Source: Clusia tigrina (taxonomy: Eukaryota; Arthropoda; Insecta; Diptera; Clusiidae). From it: a stretch of 64,000 nucleotides of DNA. The translations under genes and the position numbers were made by a program. The stretch is from assembly GCA_920105625.2 (NCBI GenBank), contig OV050030.1, forward strand, positions 218,534,325 to 218,598,324. The letters run 5' to 3'. Below, one piece after another: positions 1-11,549 of this stretch (position 1 is its first letter; each line of letters begins with the position of its first letter). The notes beneath the pieces were generated by a model. That model was not told where the DNA came from, ran no database searches, and saw nothing but the letters and a program-made list of their open reading frames with translations.

Positions 1-185
1 GCGATAGCTTAAATTGATAAGAGGCACTAGTACTTTACTGTCACAAAATTTCAAGGGTTTATCACGCTCCAGTAAAAACTTACAAGCATTTAATTGTTGC
101 AAACTTTGCTCGGTGTAGGACGCACCGTATAGAAGTTAGGGCCATTTGAAGTTTTATCAGTCTTTTATTTTGGAGACAAGGGTAG

Positions 186-205
186 CATAGCTATGAGCGA
201 TAGCT
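186..205. other. Conserved dyad at the monomer junction (representative)
   Basis: CATAGCTATG at 186-195 is a perfect 10-bp palindrome. It overlaps a second inverted repeat, AGCTAT at 189-194 and ATAGCT at 200-205, separated by the 5-base GAGCG. The pair recurs in most monomers, so the array carries this dyad roughly every 196 bp. Some subtypes break it, for example those reading GCTAAGAGCGATGG, TAGCTTAGC or CATAACTATG. It is the most obvious secondary-structure element in the unit. A role as a protein-binding or hairpin site is inference only. It does not resemble the mammalian CENP-B box. Confidence 0.7.
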
Positions 206-392
206 TAAATTGATAAGAGGCACGAGTACTTTATTTTCACAAAACTTCAAGGTTTGATGCCGCTCCAGTAAAAAGTTACAAGCGTTTGATTGTTGCAAAC
301 TTTGATAGGCATAGGACGCCCCGTATATAAGTTAGGAACATTTGAAGTTTTATCAGTGTTTTATTTGGGACTCAAGGGTAGCATAGCTATGA
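197..392 (+). repeat. Representative full-length 196-bp monomer
   Basis: This copy serves as the reference unit. It runs from GCGATAGCTT at 197 to the CTATGA that precedes the next GCGATAGCTT at 393. It holds an AGTACT hexamer at 225-230 that is kept in most copies and should release a monomer ladder with ScaI. It also has A/T tracts (AAAATTT-type and AAAAA), and an assembled consensus carries about five CpG sites. One monomer is close to the length of a nucleosome plus linker, which is common for centromeric and pericentromeric satellites; that link is an inference. The phase chosen here is arbitrary. Confidence 0.95.
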
Positions 393-780
393 GCGATAGC
401 TTAAATTGATAAGAGGCTCGAGTACTTTATTGTCAACAAATTTGAAGATTTTATGATGCTCCAGTAAAAAGTTACAAGCATTTGAATGTTGCAAACTTTG
501 ATAGGTGTAGGACGCACCGTATAGAAGGTAGGGCCATTTGAAGTTTTAGCAGTGTTTGGTTAGGGACTCAAGGGTAGAATAGCTATGAGCGATACCTTAA
601 ATTGATAAGAGGCACGAGTACTTTATTGTCACAAAATTTCAAGGTTTTATGCCGCTCCAGTAAAAAGTTACAAGCGTTTGATTGTTGCAAATTTTGATAG
701 GCATAGGACGCCCCGTATATAAGTTAGGAACATTTGAAGTTTTATCAGTGTTTTATTTGGGACTCAAGGGTAGCTTAGCT

Positions 781-795
781 ATGAGCGGCACGAGT
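781..795. other. 20-bp deletion junction inside a monomer
   Basis: The sequence reads ATGAGCGGCACGAG where neighbours have about 20 more bases between GAGCG and GCACGAG (the segment holding TAGCTTAAATTG). The same deletion appears at about 1541 and, through duplication of unit A, at about 4626. The shared break point indicates one founding event that was later copied. Confidence 0.8.
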
Positions 796-1140
796 ACTTT
801 ATTGTCACAAAATTTCAATGTATTATGATGTTCCAGTAAAAATTTACAAACATTTGATTATTGCAAACTTTTATATTTATGGGACGCACCGTACAGAAGT
901 TAGGGTCATTTGAAGTATTATCAGTGTTTTATTTTGGAGTCAAGGGTAGCATAGCTATGAGCGATAGCTTAAATTGATAAAAGGCACGAGTACTTTATTG
1001 TCACAAAATTTGAAGGTTTTATGACGCTCCAGTAAGCATTTGAATGTTGCAAACTTTGATAGGTGTAGGACACACCGTATAGAAGTTAGGACCATTTGAA
1101 GGTTTATCAGTGTTTTATTTGGGACTCGAGGGTAGCATAG

Positions 1141-4100
1141 CTATGAGCGATAGCTTAAATTGATAAGAGGCTCGATTACTTTATTGTCACACAATTTCAA
1201 GATATTATGATGCTCCAGTAAAAAGTTACAAGCATTTGATTGTTGCAAACTTTTATATCTATAGGACGCACCGTAGAGAAGTTAGGGTCATTTGAAGTAT
1301 TATCAGTGTTTTATTTTGGAGTCAAGGGTAGCATAGCTATGAGCGATAGCTTAAATTGATAAAAGGCACGAGTACTTTATTGTCACAAAATTTGAAGTTT
1401 TTTTGACGCTCCAGTAAAAAGTTACAAGCATTTGAATGTTGCAAACTTTGATAGGTATAGGAAGCACCGTATAGAAGTTAGGGCCATTTGAAGTTTTATC
1501 AATGTTTGATTTCGGACTCAAGGGTAGCTTAGCTATGAGCGGCACGAGTACTTTATTGTCACAAAATTTCAATGTATTATGATGCTCCAGTAAAAAGTTA
1601 CAAACATTTGATTGTTGTAAACATTTATATTTATAGGACGCACCGTACAGAAGTTAGGGTCATTTGAAGTATTATCAGTGTTTTATTTTGGAGTCAAGGG
1701 TAGCATAGCTATGAGCGATAGCTTAAATTGATAAAAGGCACGAGTACTTTATTGTCACAAAATTTGAAGGTTTTATGACGCTCCATTAAGCATTTGAATG
1801 TTGCAAACTTTGATAGGTGTAGGACACACCGTATAGAAGTTAGGACCATTTGAAGGTTTATCAGTGTTTTATTTGGGACTCGGGGGTAGCATAGCTATGA
1901 GCGATAGCTTAAATTGAAAAGAGGCTCGATTACTTTATTGTCACACAATTTCAAGATTTTATGATGCTCCAGTAAAAAGTTACAAGCATTTGATTGTTGC
2001 AAACTTTTATATTTATAGGACGCACCGTACAGAAGTTAGGGTCATTTGAAGTATTATCAGTGTTTTATTTTGGAGTCAAGGGTAGCATAGCTATGAGCGA
2101 TAGCTTAAATTGATAAAAGGCACGAGTACTTTATTGTCACAAAATTTGAAGGTTTTATGACGCACCAGTAAGCATTTGAATGTTGCAAACTTTGATAGGT
2201 ATAGGACGCCCCGTAAAGAATTAAGGACCATTTGAAGTTTTATCAGAGTTTTATTTGTGACTCAAGGGTAGCATAGCTATGAGCGATAGCTTAAATTGAT
2301 ACGAGGCTCGATTACTTTATTGTCACAAAATTTCAAGATTTTATGATGCTCCAGTAAAAAGTTACAAGCGTTTGATTGTTGCAAACATTGATAGGTGTAG
2401 GACGCACCGTATTGAAGTTGTGGCCATTTGAAATTTTATCAGTGTTTCATTTGGGACTCAAGGGTAGCATAGCTATGATCGATGGCTTAAATTGATAAAA
2501 GGCACGAGTTCTTTATTGGAACAAAATTTCAATATTTTATGACGCTCCAGTAAAAAGTTACAAGCACTTGAATGTTGCAAACTTTGATAGGTGTAGGACG
2601 CACCGTATAGAAGTTAGGGCAATTTGAAGTTTTAGCAGTGTTTGATTTGGGACTCAAGGGTAGCATAGCTAAGAGCGATGGATTAAATTGATAAGAGGCT
2701 CGAGTACTTTATTGTCACAAAATTTCAAGGTTTTATGACGCTCCAGTAAAATGTTACAAGCATTTGAATGTTTCAAATTTTGATAGGTGTACGACGCACC
2801 GTTTAGAAGTTATCGACATTTGAAGTTATATCAGTGTTTGATTTGGGACTCAAGGGTAGTATAGCTTTTAGCGATAGTTTAAATGGATAAGAGGCCCGAG
2901 TACTTTATTGTCACAAAATTTCAAGGTTTTATTACACTCCAGTAAAAAGTTACAAGCATTTGATTGTTGCAAACTTTGATAGGTATAGGACGCACCGTAT
3001 AGAAGTTAGGGCCATTTTAAGTTTTGTCAGTGTTTTATTTTGGAGACAAGGGTAGCATAGCTATGAGCGATAGCTTAAATTGATAAGAGGCACAAGTACT
3101 TTATTGTCTCAAAATTTCAAGGTTTTATGCCGCTCCAGTAAAAAGTTACAAGCGTTTGATTGTTGCAAACTTTGATAGGCATAGGACGTCCCGTATATAA
3201 GTTAGGAACATTTGAAGTTTTATCAGTGTTTTATTTGGGACTCAAGGGTAGAATAGCTATGAGCGATACAATAAATTGATAAGAGGCTCGAGTACTTTAT
3301 TGTCACAAATTTTCAAGGTTTTATGAAGCTCCAGTAAAAAGTTACAAGCAATTGAATGTTGCAAACTTCGATAGGTAAGGACGCACCTTATAGAAGTTAG
3401 GGCCATTTGAAGTTTTATTAATGTTTCACTTGGGACTCAAGGGTAGCTTAGCTATGAGCGATAGTTTAAATGGACAAGAGGCACGAGTACTTTTTTGTTA
3501 CAAAATTTCTATGTAGTATGATGCTCCAGTAAAAAGTTACAAGCATTTGATTGTTGCAAAGTTTGATATTTATAGGACGCACCGTACAGAAGTTAGGGTC
3601 ATTTGAAGTATTGTCAGTGTTTTATTTTGGAGTCAAGGGTACCATAGCTATGAGCGATAGCTAAAATTGATAAGAGGCACGAGTACTTTATTGTCACAAA
3701 ATTTTAAGGTTTTATGGCGCTCCAGTAAGCATTTGAATTTTGCAAACTTTGATAGGTTTAGGACGCACCGTATAGAAGTTAGGACCATTTGAAGGCTTAT
3801 CAGTGTTTGATTTGGGACTCAAGGGTAGTATAGCTTTTAGCGATAGTTTAAATGGATAAGAGGCCCGAGTACTTTATTGTCAGAAAATTTCAAGGTTTTA
3901 TTACACTCCAGTAAAAAGTTACAAGCATTTGATTGTTGCAAACTTTGATAGGTTTAGGACGCACAGTATAGAAGTTAGGGCCATATTAAGTTTTGTCAGT
4001 GTTTTATTTTGGAGACAAGGGTAGCATAGCTATGAGCGATAGCTTAAATTGATAAGAGGCACAAGTACTTTATTGTCACAAAATTTCAAGGTTTTTTGCC

Positions 4101-4225
4101 GCTCCAGTAAAAAGTTACAAGCATTTGATTGTTGCAAACTTTGATAGGCATAGGACGTCCCGTATATAAGTTAGGAACATTTGAAGTTTTAGCGCTGTTT
4201 GATTTGGGACTCAAGGGTAGCATAG
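1141..4225. repeat. HOR unit A, copy 1 (3085 bp, ~16 monomers)
   Basis: Matches 4226-7310 at a constant offset of 3085 bp. Shared rare markers include GGCTCGATTAC with TCACACAATTTC near 1170 and 4255, the 20-bp deletion at 1541 and 4626, AGGAAGCACCG at about 1459 and 4544, and the odd ATACAATAAATTG at about 3267 and 6352. I see only scattered single-base differences, such as CGGGGG at about 1867 against CGAGGG at 4952. The unit mixes 196-, 186- and 176-bp monomers, so the total is below 16 x 196. Confidence 0.92.
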
Positions 4226-7200
4226 CTATGAGCGATAGCTTAAATTGATAAGAGGCTCGATTACTTTATTGTCACACAATTTCAAGATATTATGATGCTC
4301 CAGTAAAAAGTTACAAGCATTTGATTGTTGCAAACTTTTATATCTATAGGACGCACCGTAGAGAAGTTAGGGTCATTTGAAGTATTATCAGTGTTTTATT
4401 TTGGAGTCAAGGGTAGCATAGCTATGAGCGATAGCTTAAATTGATAAAAGGCACGAGTACTTTATTGTCACAAAATTTGAAGTTTTTTTGACGCTCCAGT
4501 AAAAAGTTACAAGCATTTGAATGTTGCAAACTTTGATAGGTATAGGAAGCACCGTATAGAAGTTAGGGCCATTTGAAGTTTTATCAATGTTTGATTTCGG
4601 ACTCAAGGGTAGCTTAGCTATGAGCGGCACGAGTACTTTATTGTCACAAAATTTCAATGTATTATGATGCTCCAGTAAAAAGTTACAAACATTTGATTGT
4701 TGTAAACATTTATATTTATAGGACGCACCGTACAGAAGTTAGGGTCATTTGAAGTATTATCAGTGTTTTATTTTGGAGTCAAGGGTAGCATAGCTATGAG
4801 CGATAGCTTAAATTGATAAAAGGCACGAGTACTTTATTGTCACAAAATTTGAAGGTTTTATGACGCTCCATTAAGCATTTGAATGTTGCAAACTTTGATA
4901 GGTGTAGGACACACCGTATAGAAGTTAGGACCATTTGAAGGTTTATCAGTGTTTTATTTGGGACTCGAGGGTAGCATAGCTATGAGCGATAGCTTAAATT
5001 GAAAAGAGGCTCGATTACTTTATTGTCACACAATTTCAAGATTTTATGATGCTCCAGTAAAAAGTTACAAGCATTTGATTGTTGCAAACTTTTATATTTA
5101 TAGGACGCACCGTACAGAAGTTAGGGTCATTTGAAGTATTATCAGTGTTTTATTTTGGAGTCAAGGGTAGCATAGCTATGAGCGATAGCTTAAATTGATA
5201 AAAGGCACGAGTACTTTATTGTCACAAAATTTGAAGGTTTTATGACGCACCAGTAAGCATTTGAATGTTGCAAACTTTGATAGGTATAGGACGCCCCGTA
5301 AAGAATTAAGGACCATTTGAAGTTTTATCAGAGTTTTATTTGTGACTCAAGGGTAGCATAGCTATGAGCGATAGCTTAAATTGATACGAGGCTCGATTAC
5401 TTTATTGTCACAAAATTTCAAGATTTTATGATGCTCCAGTAAAAAGTTACAAGCGTTTGATTGTTGCAAACATTGATAGGTGCAGGACGCACGGTATTGA
5501 AGTTGTGGCCATTTGAAATTTTATCAGTGTTTCATTTGGGACTCAAGGGTAGCATAGCTATGATCGATGGCTTAAATTGATAAAAGGCACGAGTTCTTTA
5601 TTGGAACAAAATTTCAATATTTTATGACGCTCCAGTAAAAAGTTACAAGCACTTGAATGTTGCAAACTTTGATAGGTGTAGGACGCACCGTATAGAAGTT
5701 AGGGCAATTTGAAGTTTTAGCAGTGTTTGATTTGGGACTCAAGGGTAGCATAGCTAAGAGCGATGGATTAAATTGATAAGAGGCTCGAGTACTTTATTGT
5801 CACAAAATTTCAAGGTTTTATGACGCTCCAGTAAAATGTTACAAGTATTTGAATGATTCAAATTTTGATAGGTGTACGACGCACCGTTTAGAAGTTATCG
5901 ACATTTGAAGTTATATCAGTGTTTGATTTGGGACTCAAGGGTAGTATAGCTTTTAGCGATAGTTTAAATGGATAAGAGGCCCGAGTACTTTATTGTCACA
6001 AAATTTCAAGGTTTTATTACACTCCAGTAAAAAGTTACAAGCATTTGATTGTTGCAAACTTTGATAGGTATAGGACGCACCGTATAGAAGTTAGGGCCAT
6101 TTTAAGTTTTGTCAGTGTTTTATTTTGGAGACAAGGGGAGCATAGCTATGAGCGATAGCTTAAATTGATAAGAGGCACAAGTACTTTATTGTCTCAAAAT
6201 TTCAAGGTTTTATGCCGCTCCAGTAAAAAGTTACAAGCGTTTGATTGTTGCAAACTTTGATAGGCATAGGACGTCCCGTATATAAGTTAGGAACATTTGA
6301 AGTTTTATCAGTGTTTTATTTGGGACTCAAGGGTAGAATAGCTATGAGCGATACAATAAATTGATAAGAGGCTCGAGTACTTTATTGTCACAAATTTTCA
6401 AGGTTTTATGAAGCTCCAGTAAAAAGTTACAAGCAATTGAATGTTGCAAACTTCGATAGGTAAGGACGCACCGTATAGAAGTTAGGGCCATTTGAAGTTT
6501 TATTAATGTTTCACTTGGGACTCAAGGGTAGCTTAGCTATGAGCGATAGTTTAAATGGACAAGAGGCACGAGTACTTTTTTGTTACAAAATTTCTATGTA
6601 GTATGATGCTCCAGTAAAAAGTTACAAGCATTTGATTGTTGCAAAGTTTGATATTTATAGGACGCACCGTACAGAAGTTAGGGTCATTTGAAGTATTGTC
6701 AGTGTTTTATTTTGGAGTCAAGGGTACCATAGCTATGAGCGATAGCTAAAATTGATAAGAGGCACGAGTACTTTATTGTCACAAAATTTTAAGGTTTTAT
6801 GGCGCTCCAGTAAGCATTTGAATTTTGCAAACTTTGATAGGTGTAGGACGCACCGTATAGAAGTTAGGACCATTTGAAGGCTTATCAGTGTTTGATTTGG
6901 GACTCAAGGGTAGTATAGCTTTTAGCGATAGTTTAAATGGATAAGAGGCCCGAGTACTTTATTGTCAGAAAATTTCAAGGTTTTATTACACTCCAGTAAA
7001 AAGTTACAAGCATTTGATTGTTGCAAACTTTGATAGGTTTAGGACGCACCGTATAGAAGTTAGGGCCATATTAAGTTTTGTCAGTGTTTTATTTTGGAGA
7101 CAAGGGTAGCATAGCTATGAGCGATAGCTTAAATTGATAAGAGGCACAAGTACTTTATTGTCACAAAATTTCAAGGTTTTTTGCCGCTCCAGTAAAAAGT

Positions 7201-7310
7201 TACAAGCATTTGATTGTTGCAAACTTTGATAGGCATAGGACGTCCCGTATATAAGTTAGGAACATTTGAAGTTTTAGCACTGTTTGATTTGGGACTCAAG
7301 GGTAGCATAG
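4226..7310. repeat. HOR unit A, copy 2 (3085 bp)
   Basis: Tandem copy of 1141-4225 in the same orientation with no gap. The match ends at about 7311: the next monomer carries TACTTTCTTTTCAC instead of the TACTTTATTGTCACAC form that would open a third copy. Near-identity over about 3 kb implies a recent duplication relative to divergence between neighbouring monomers. Confidence 0.92.
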
Positions 7311-9449
7311 CTATGAGCGATAGCTTAAATTGATAAGAGGCTCGAGTACTTTCTTTTCACAAAATTTCAAGGTTTTATTACCTTCCAGTAAAAAGTTACA
7401 AGCATTTGAATGTTGCAAACTTTGATAGGTATAGGAAGCACCGTATAGAAGTTAGGGCCATTTGAAGTTTTATTAATGTTTCACTTGGGACTCAAGGGTA
7501 GCTTAGCTATGAGCGATAGTTTAAATGGACAAGAGGCACGAGTACTTTTTTGTTACAAAATTTCTATGTAGTATGATGCTGCAGTAAAAAGTTACAAGCA
7601 TTTGATTGTTGCAAACTTTGATATTTATAGGACGCACCGTACAGAAGTTAGGGTCATTTTAAGTATTGTCAGTGTTTTATTTTGGAGTCAAGGGTACCAT
7701 AGCTATGAGTGATAGCTAAAATTGATAAGAGGCACGAGTACTTTATTGTCACAAAATTTGAAGGTTTTATGACGCTCCAGTAAGCATTTGAATGTTGCAA
7801 ACTTTGATAGGTGTAGGACGCACCGTATAGAAGTTAGGACCAATTGAAGGTTTATCAGTGTTTTATTTGGGACTCGAGGGTAGCATAGCTATAAGCGATA
7901 GCTTAAATTGACAAGAGGCTCGAGTACTTTATTGTCACAAAATTTCAATATTTTATGACGTTCCAATAAAGAGTTACAAACATTTGAATGTTGCCAACTT
8001 TGATAGGTGTACTTTATTGTCACAAAATTTCAAGGTTTTATTACACTCCAGTAAAAAGTTACAAGCATTTGATTGTTGCAAACTTTGATAGGTATACGAC
8101 GCACCGTACAGAAGTTAGGGCCATTTGAAATATTAGCAATGTTTGATTTGGGACTCAAAGGTAGCATAGCTATGAGCGATAGCTTTAATTGATAAGAGGC
8201 ACTAGTACTTTACTGTCACAAAATTTCAAGGGTTTATCACGCTCCAGTAAAAACTTACAAGCATTTGATTGTTCCAAACTATGCTAGGTGTAGGACGCAC
8301 CGTATAGAAGTTAGGGCCATTTGAAGATTTATCAGTCTTTTATTTTGGAGGCAAGGGTAGCATAGCTATGAGCGATAGCTTAAATTGATAAGAGGCACGA
8401 GTACTTTATTTTCACAAAATTTCAAGGTTTGATGCCGCTCCAGTAAAAAGTTACAAGCATTTGAATGTTTCAAATTTTGATAGGTGTAGGACGCACCGTT
8501 TAGAAGTTAGGGACATTTGAAGTTATATCAGTGTTTGATTTGGCACTCAAGGGTATTATAGCTTTTAGCGATAGTTTAAATTGATGAGAGGCTCGAGTAC
8601 TTTGTTGTCAAAAAATTTGAAGATTTTATGATGCTCCAGTAAAAAGTTACAAGCATTTGATTGTTGCAAACTTTGATAGGCATAGGACGCCCCGTATATA
8701 AGTTCGGAACATTTGAAGTTTTATCAGTGTTTTATTTGGGACTCAAGGGTAGCATAGCTATGAGCGATAGCTTAAATTGATAAGAGGCTCGAGTACTTTA
8801 TTGTCAAAAAATTTGAAGATTTTATGATGCTCCAGTAAAAAGTTACAAGCATTTGAATGTTGCAAACTTTGATAGGTGTAGGACGCACCGTATAGAAGTT
8901 AGGGCCATTTGAAGTTTTAGCAGTGTTTGGTGAGGGACTCAAGGGTAGAATAGCTATGATAGTGATACCTTAAATTGATAAGAGGCACGAGTACTTTATT
9001 GTCACAAAATTTGAAGATTTTATGATGCTCCAGTAAAAAGTTACAAGCATTTGAATGTTGCTAACATTGATAGGTGTAGGACGCACCGTATTGAAGTTGT
9101 GGCCATTTGAAATTTTATCAGTGTTTGAGTTGGGACTCAAGGGTAGCATAGCTATGATCGATAGCTTAAATTGATAAAAGGCACGAGTACTTTATTGTCA
9201 CAAAATTTGAAGGTCTTATGACGCTCCAGTAATCATTTGATTGTTGCAAACTTTGATACGTGTAGGACACGCCGTATAGAATTTTGGACCATTTGAAGGT
9301 TTACCAGTGTTTTATTTGGGAATCGAGGGTAGCATAGCTATGAGCGATAGCTTAAATTGACAAGAGGCTCGAGTACCTTATTGTCACAAAGTTCCAATAT
9401 TTTATGACGTTGCAGTAAAAAGTTACAAACATTTGAATGTTGCTAACTT
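7311..9449. repeat. Mosaic monomers with A-derived pieces
   Basis: Satellite with no single HOR that I can follow. About 7460-7855 repeats 6490-6885 at an offset of 970 bp (five monomers), sharing TATTAATGTTTCAC, AAATGGACAAGAGG and TTTCTATGTAGTATG. About 8175-9000 resembles 1-600. An out-of-register junction lies at about 8008. Confidence 0.75.
7895..8174. repeat. Hybrid 280-bp monomer with out-of-phase junction
   Basis: Monomer starts lie at 7895 and 8175, 280 bp apart instead of 392 for two units. At about 8004-8012 the text passes from GATAGGTGTA (normally followed by GGACGCACC) directly into CTTTATTGTCAC (normally preceded by GAGTA). About 112 bp are missing, with a GTA shared at the break. 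This is the largest out-of-register break I found. Confidence 0.8.
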
Positions 9450-9885
9450 TGATAGGTATAGGACGCACCGTATAGAAGTTAGGGCCATTTTAAGTTTTGT
9501 CAGTGTTTTATTTTGGAGACAAGGGTAGCATAGCTATGAGCGATAGCTTAAATTGATAAGAGGCACAAGTACTTTATTGTCACAAAATTTCAAGGTTTTA
9601 TGCCGCTCCAGTAAAAAGTTACAAGCGTTTGATTGTTGCAAACTTTGATAGGCATAGGACGTCCCGTATATAAGTTAGGAACATTTGAAGTTTTATCAGA
9701 GTTTTATTTGGGACTCAAGGGTAGAATAGTTATGAGCGATACAATAAATTGATGAGAGGCTCGAGTACTTTATCGTCACAAATTTTCAAGGTTTTATGAA
9801 GCTCCAGTAAAAAGTTACAAGCAATTGAATGTTGCAAACTTCGATAGGTAAGGACGCACCGTATAGAAGTTAGGGCCATTTGAAG
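9450..9885. repeat. Displaced fragment of unit A
   Basis: Matches about 6062-6490 at an offset of about 3388 bp. Both share the rarer GCCATTTTAAGTTTTGTCAG, GGCACAAGTAC, GGACGTCCCG and ATACAATAAATTG forms. The fragment is not followed by the rest of unit A in order. Confidence 0.75.
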
Positions 9886-10569
9886 TTTTATCAGTGTTTG
9901 ATTTGGGACTCAACGGTAGCATAGCGATGAGCGATAGCTTAAATTGACAAGAGGCTCGAGTACTTTATTTTCACAAAATTTCAAGCTATTATGATGCTCC
10001 AGAAAAAGTTACATGCATTTGATTGTTGCAAACTTTGGTAGGTATAGGACACACCGTACAGAAGTTAGGGCCATTTGAAGTTTTAGCACTGTTTGAGTTG
10101 GGACTCAAGGGTAGCATAGCTATGAGCGATAGCTTAAATTGATAAGAGGCTCGAGTACTTTCTTGTCACAAAATTTCAAGGTTTTATTACCCTCCAGTAA
10201 AAAGTTACAAGCATTTGAATGTTGCAAACTTTGATAGGTATAGGAAGCACCGTATAGAAGTTAGGGCCATTTGAAGTTTTATTATTGTTTCACTTGGGAC
10301 TCAAGGGTAGCTTAGCTATGAGCGATAGTTTAAATGGACAAGAGGTACGAGTACTTTATTGTTACAAAATTTCTATGTAGTATGATGCTCCAGTAAAAAG
10401 TTACAAGCATTTGATTGTTGCAAACTTTTATATTTATAGGACGCACCGTACAGAAGTTAGGGTCATTTAAAGTATTATCAGAGTTTTATTTTGGAGTCAA
10501 GGGTAGCATAGCTATGAGCGATAGCTAAAATTGATAAGAGGCACGAGTACTTTATTGTCACAAAATTTC
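9886..10569. repeat. Mixed monomers between A fragment and dimer duplication
   Basis: About three to four monomers. One near 10270-10460 is the TTTCTATGTAGTATG subtype that also occurs in unit A and later in blocks B and C. No longer-range order is evident here. Confidence 0.65.
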
Positions 10570-11366
10570 AAGGTTTTATGACGCTCCAGAAAAAGTTACA
10601 AGCATTTGATTGTTGCAAACTTTGGTAGGTATAGGACGCACCGTATAGAAGTTAGGGCCATTTGAAGTTTTAGTATTGTTTGATTTGGGACTCAAGGGTA
10701 GCATAGCTATGAGCGATAGCTTAAATTGATAAGAGGCTCGAGAACTTTCCTGTCACAAAATTTCAAGGTTTTATTACCCTCCAGTAAAAAGTTACAAGCA
10801 TTTGAATGTTGCAAACTTTGATAGGTATAGGAAGCACCGTATATAAGTTAGGGCCATTTGAAGTTTTATCAATGTTTGATTTCGGACTCAAGGGTAGCTT
10901 AGCTATGAGCGATAGTTTAAATGGACAAGAGGCACGAGTACTTTATTGTCACAAAATTTGAAGATTTTATGATGCTCCAGAAAAAGTTACAAGCATTTGA
11001 TTGTTGCAAACTTTGGTAGGTATAGGACGCACCGTATAGAAGTTAGGGCCATTTGAAGTTTTAGCATTGTTTTATTTGGGACTCAAGGGTAGCATAGCTA
11101 TGAGCGATAGCTTAAATTGATAAGAGGCTCGAGAACTTTCCTGTCACAAAATTTCAAGGTTTTATTACCCTCCAGTAAAAAGTTACAAGCATTTGAATGT
11201 TGCAAACTTTGATAGGTATAGGAAGCACCGTATAGAAGTTAGGGCCATTTGAAGTTTTATAAATGTTTGATTTCGGACTCAAGGGTAGCTTAGCTATGAG
11301 CGATAGTTTAAATGGACAAGAGGCACGAGTACTTTATTGTCACAAAATTTCAATGTATTATGATGC
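10570..11366. repeat. 391-bp dimer in two tandem copies
   Basis: The two-monomer unit at about 10570-10975 is repeated to about 11366 at an offset of 391 bp. Shared markers are CCAGAAAAAGTTAC (10586, 10977), TTTGGTAGG, and GAGAACTTTCCTGTC (10740, 11131). Similar TTTCCTGTC and TTACCCTCC monomers recur near 12110, 13080 and 17160, so this dimer seeded part of the next block. Confidence 0.82.
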
Positions 11367-11549
11367 TCCAGTAAAATGTTACAAACATTTGATTGTTGCA
11401 AAGTTTTATATTTATAGGACACACCGTACAGAAGTTAGGGTCATTTGAAGTATTATCAGTGTTTTATTTTGGAGTCAAGGGTAGCATAGCTATGAGCGAT
11501 AGCTTAAATTGATAAAAGGCACGAGTACTTTATTGTCACAAAATTTGAA
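11367..11549. repeat. Monomers leading into block B
   Basis: About one monomer of the 196-bp family, carrying GTACAGAAG and TTTTGGAGTCAAGG. Copies of this form recur at about 12350-12480. Confidence 0.6.

Larger units (their letters stand above)
1..1140. repeat. Mixed monomers, left edge of window
   Basis: About six monomers not organised with their neighbours as a visible HOR. The first two to three resemble those at about 8175-8560: both start with a GGCACTAGTACTTTACTG form, then have the rarer TTTATCACGCTCC form. A 20-bp-deleted monomer lies at about 781. The window opens in mid-array, so the leftmost unit may belong to a block that continues outside. Confidence 0.75.

Noticed and set aside
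1351..1572. Identical 73-residue minus-strand frames at 1351-1572 and 4436-4657
   Set aside because: Identity comes from duplication of the whole 3085-bp unit A, not from selection on protein. The frame includes the 20-bp deletion junction, which is what keeps it open.
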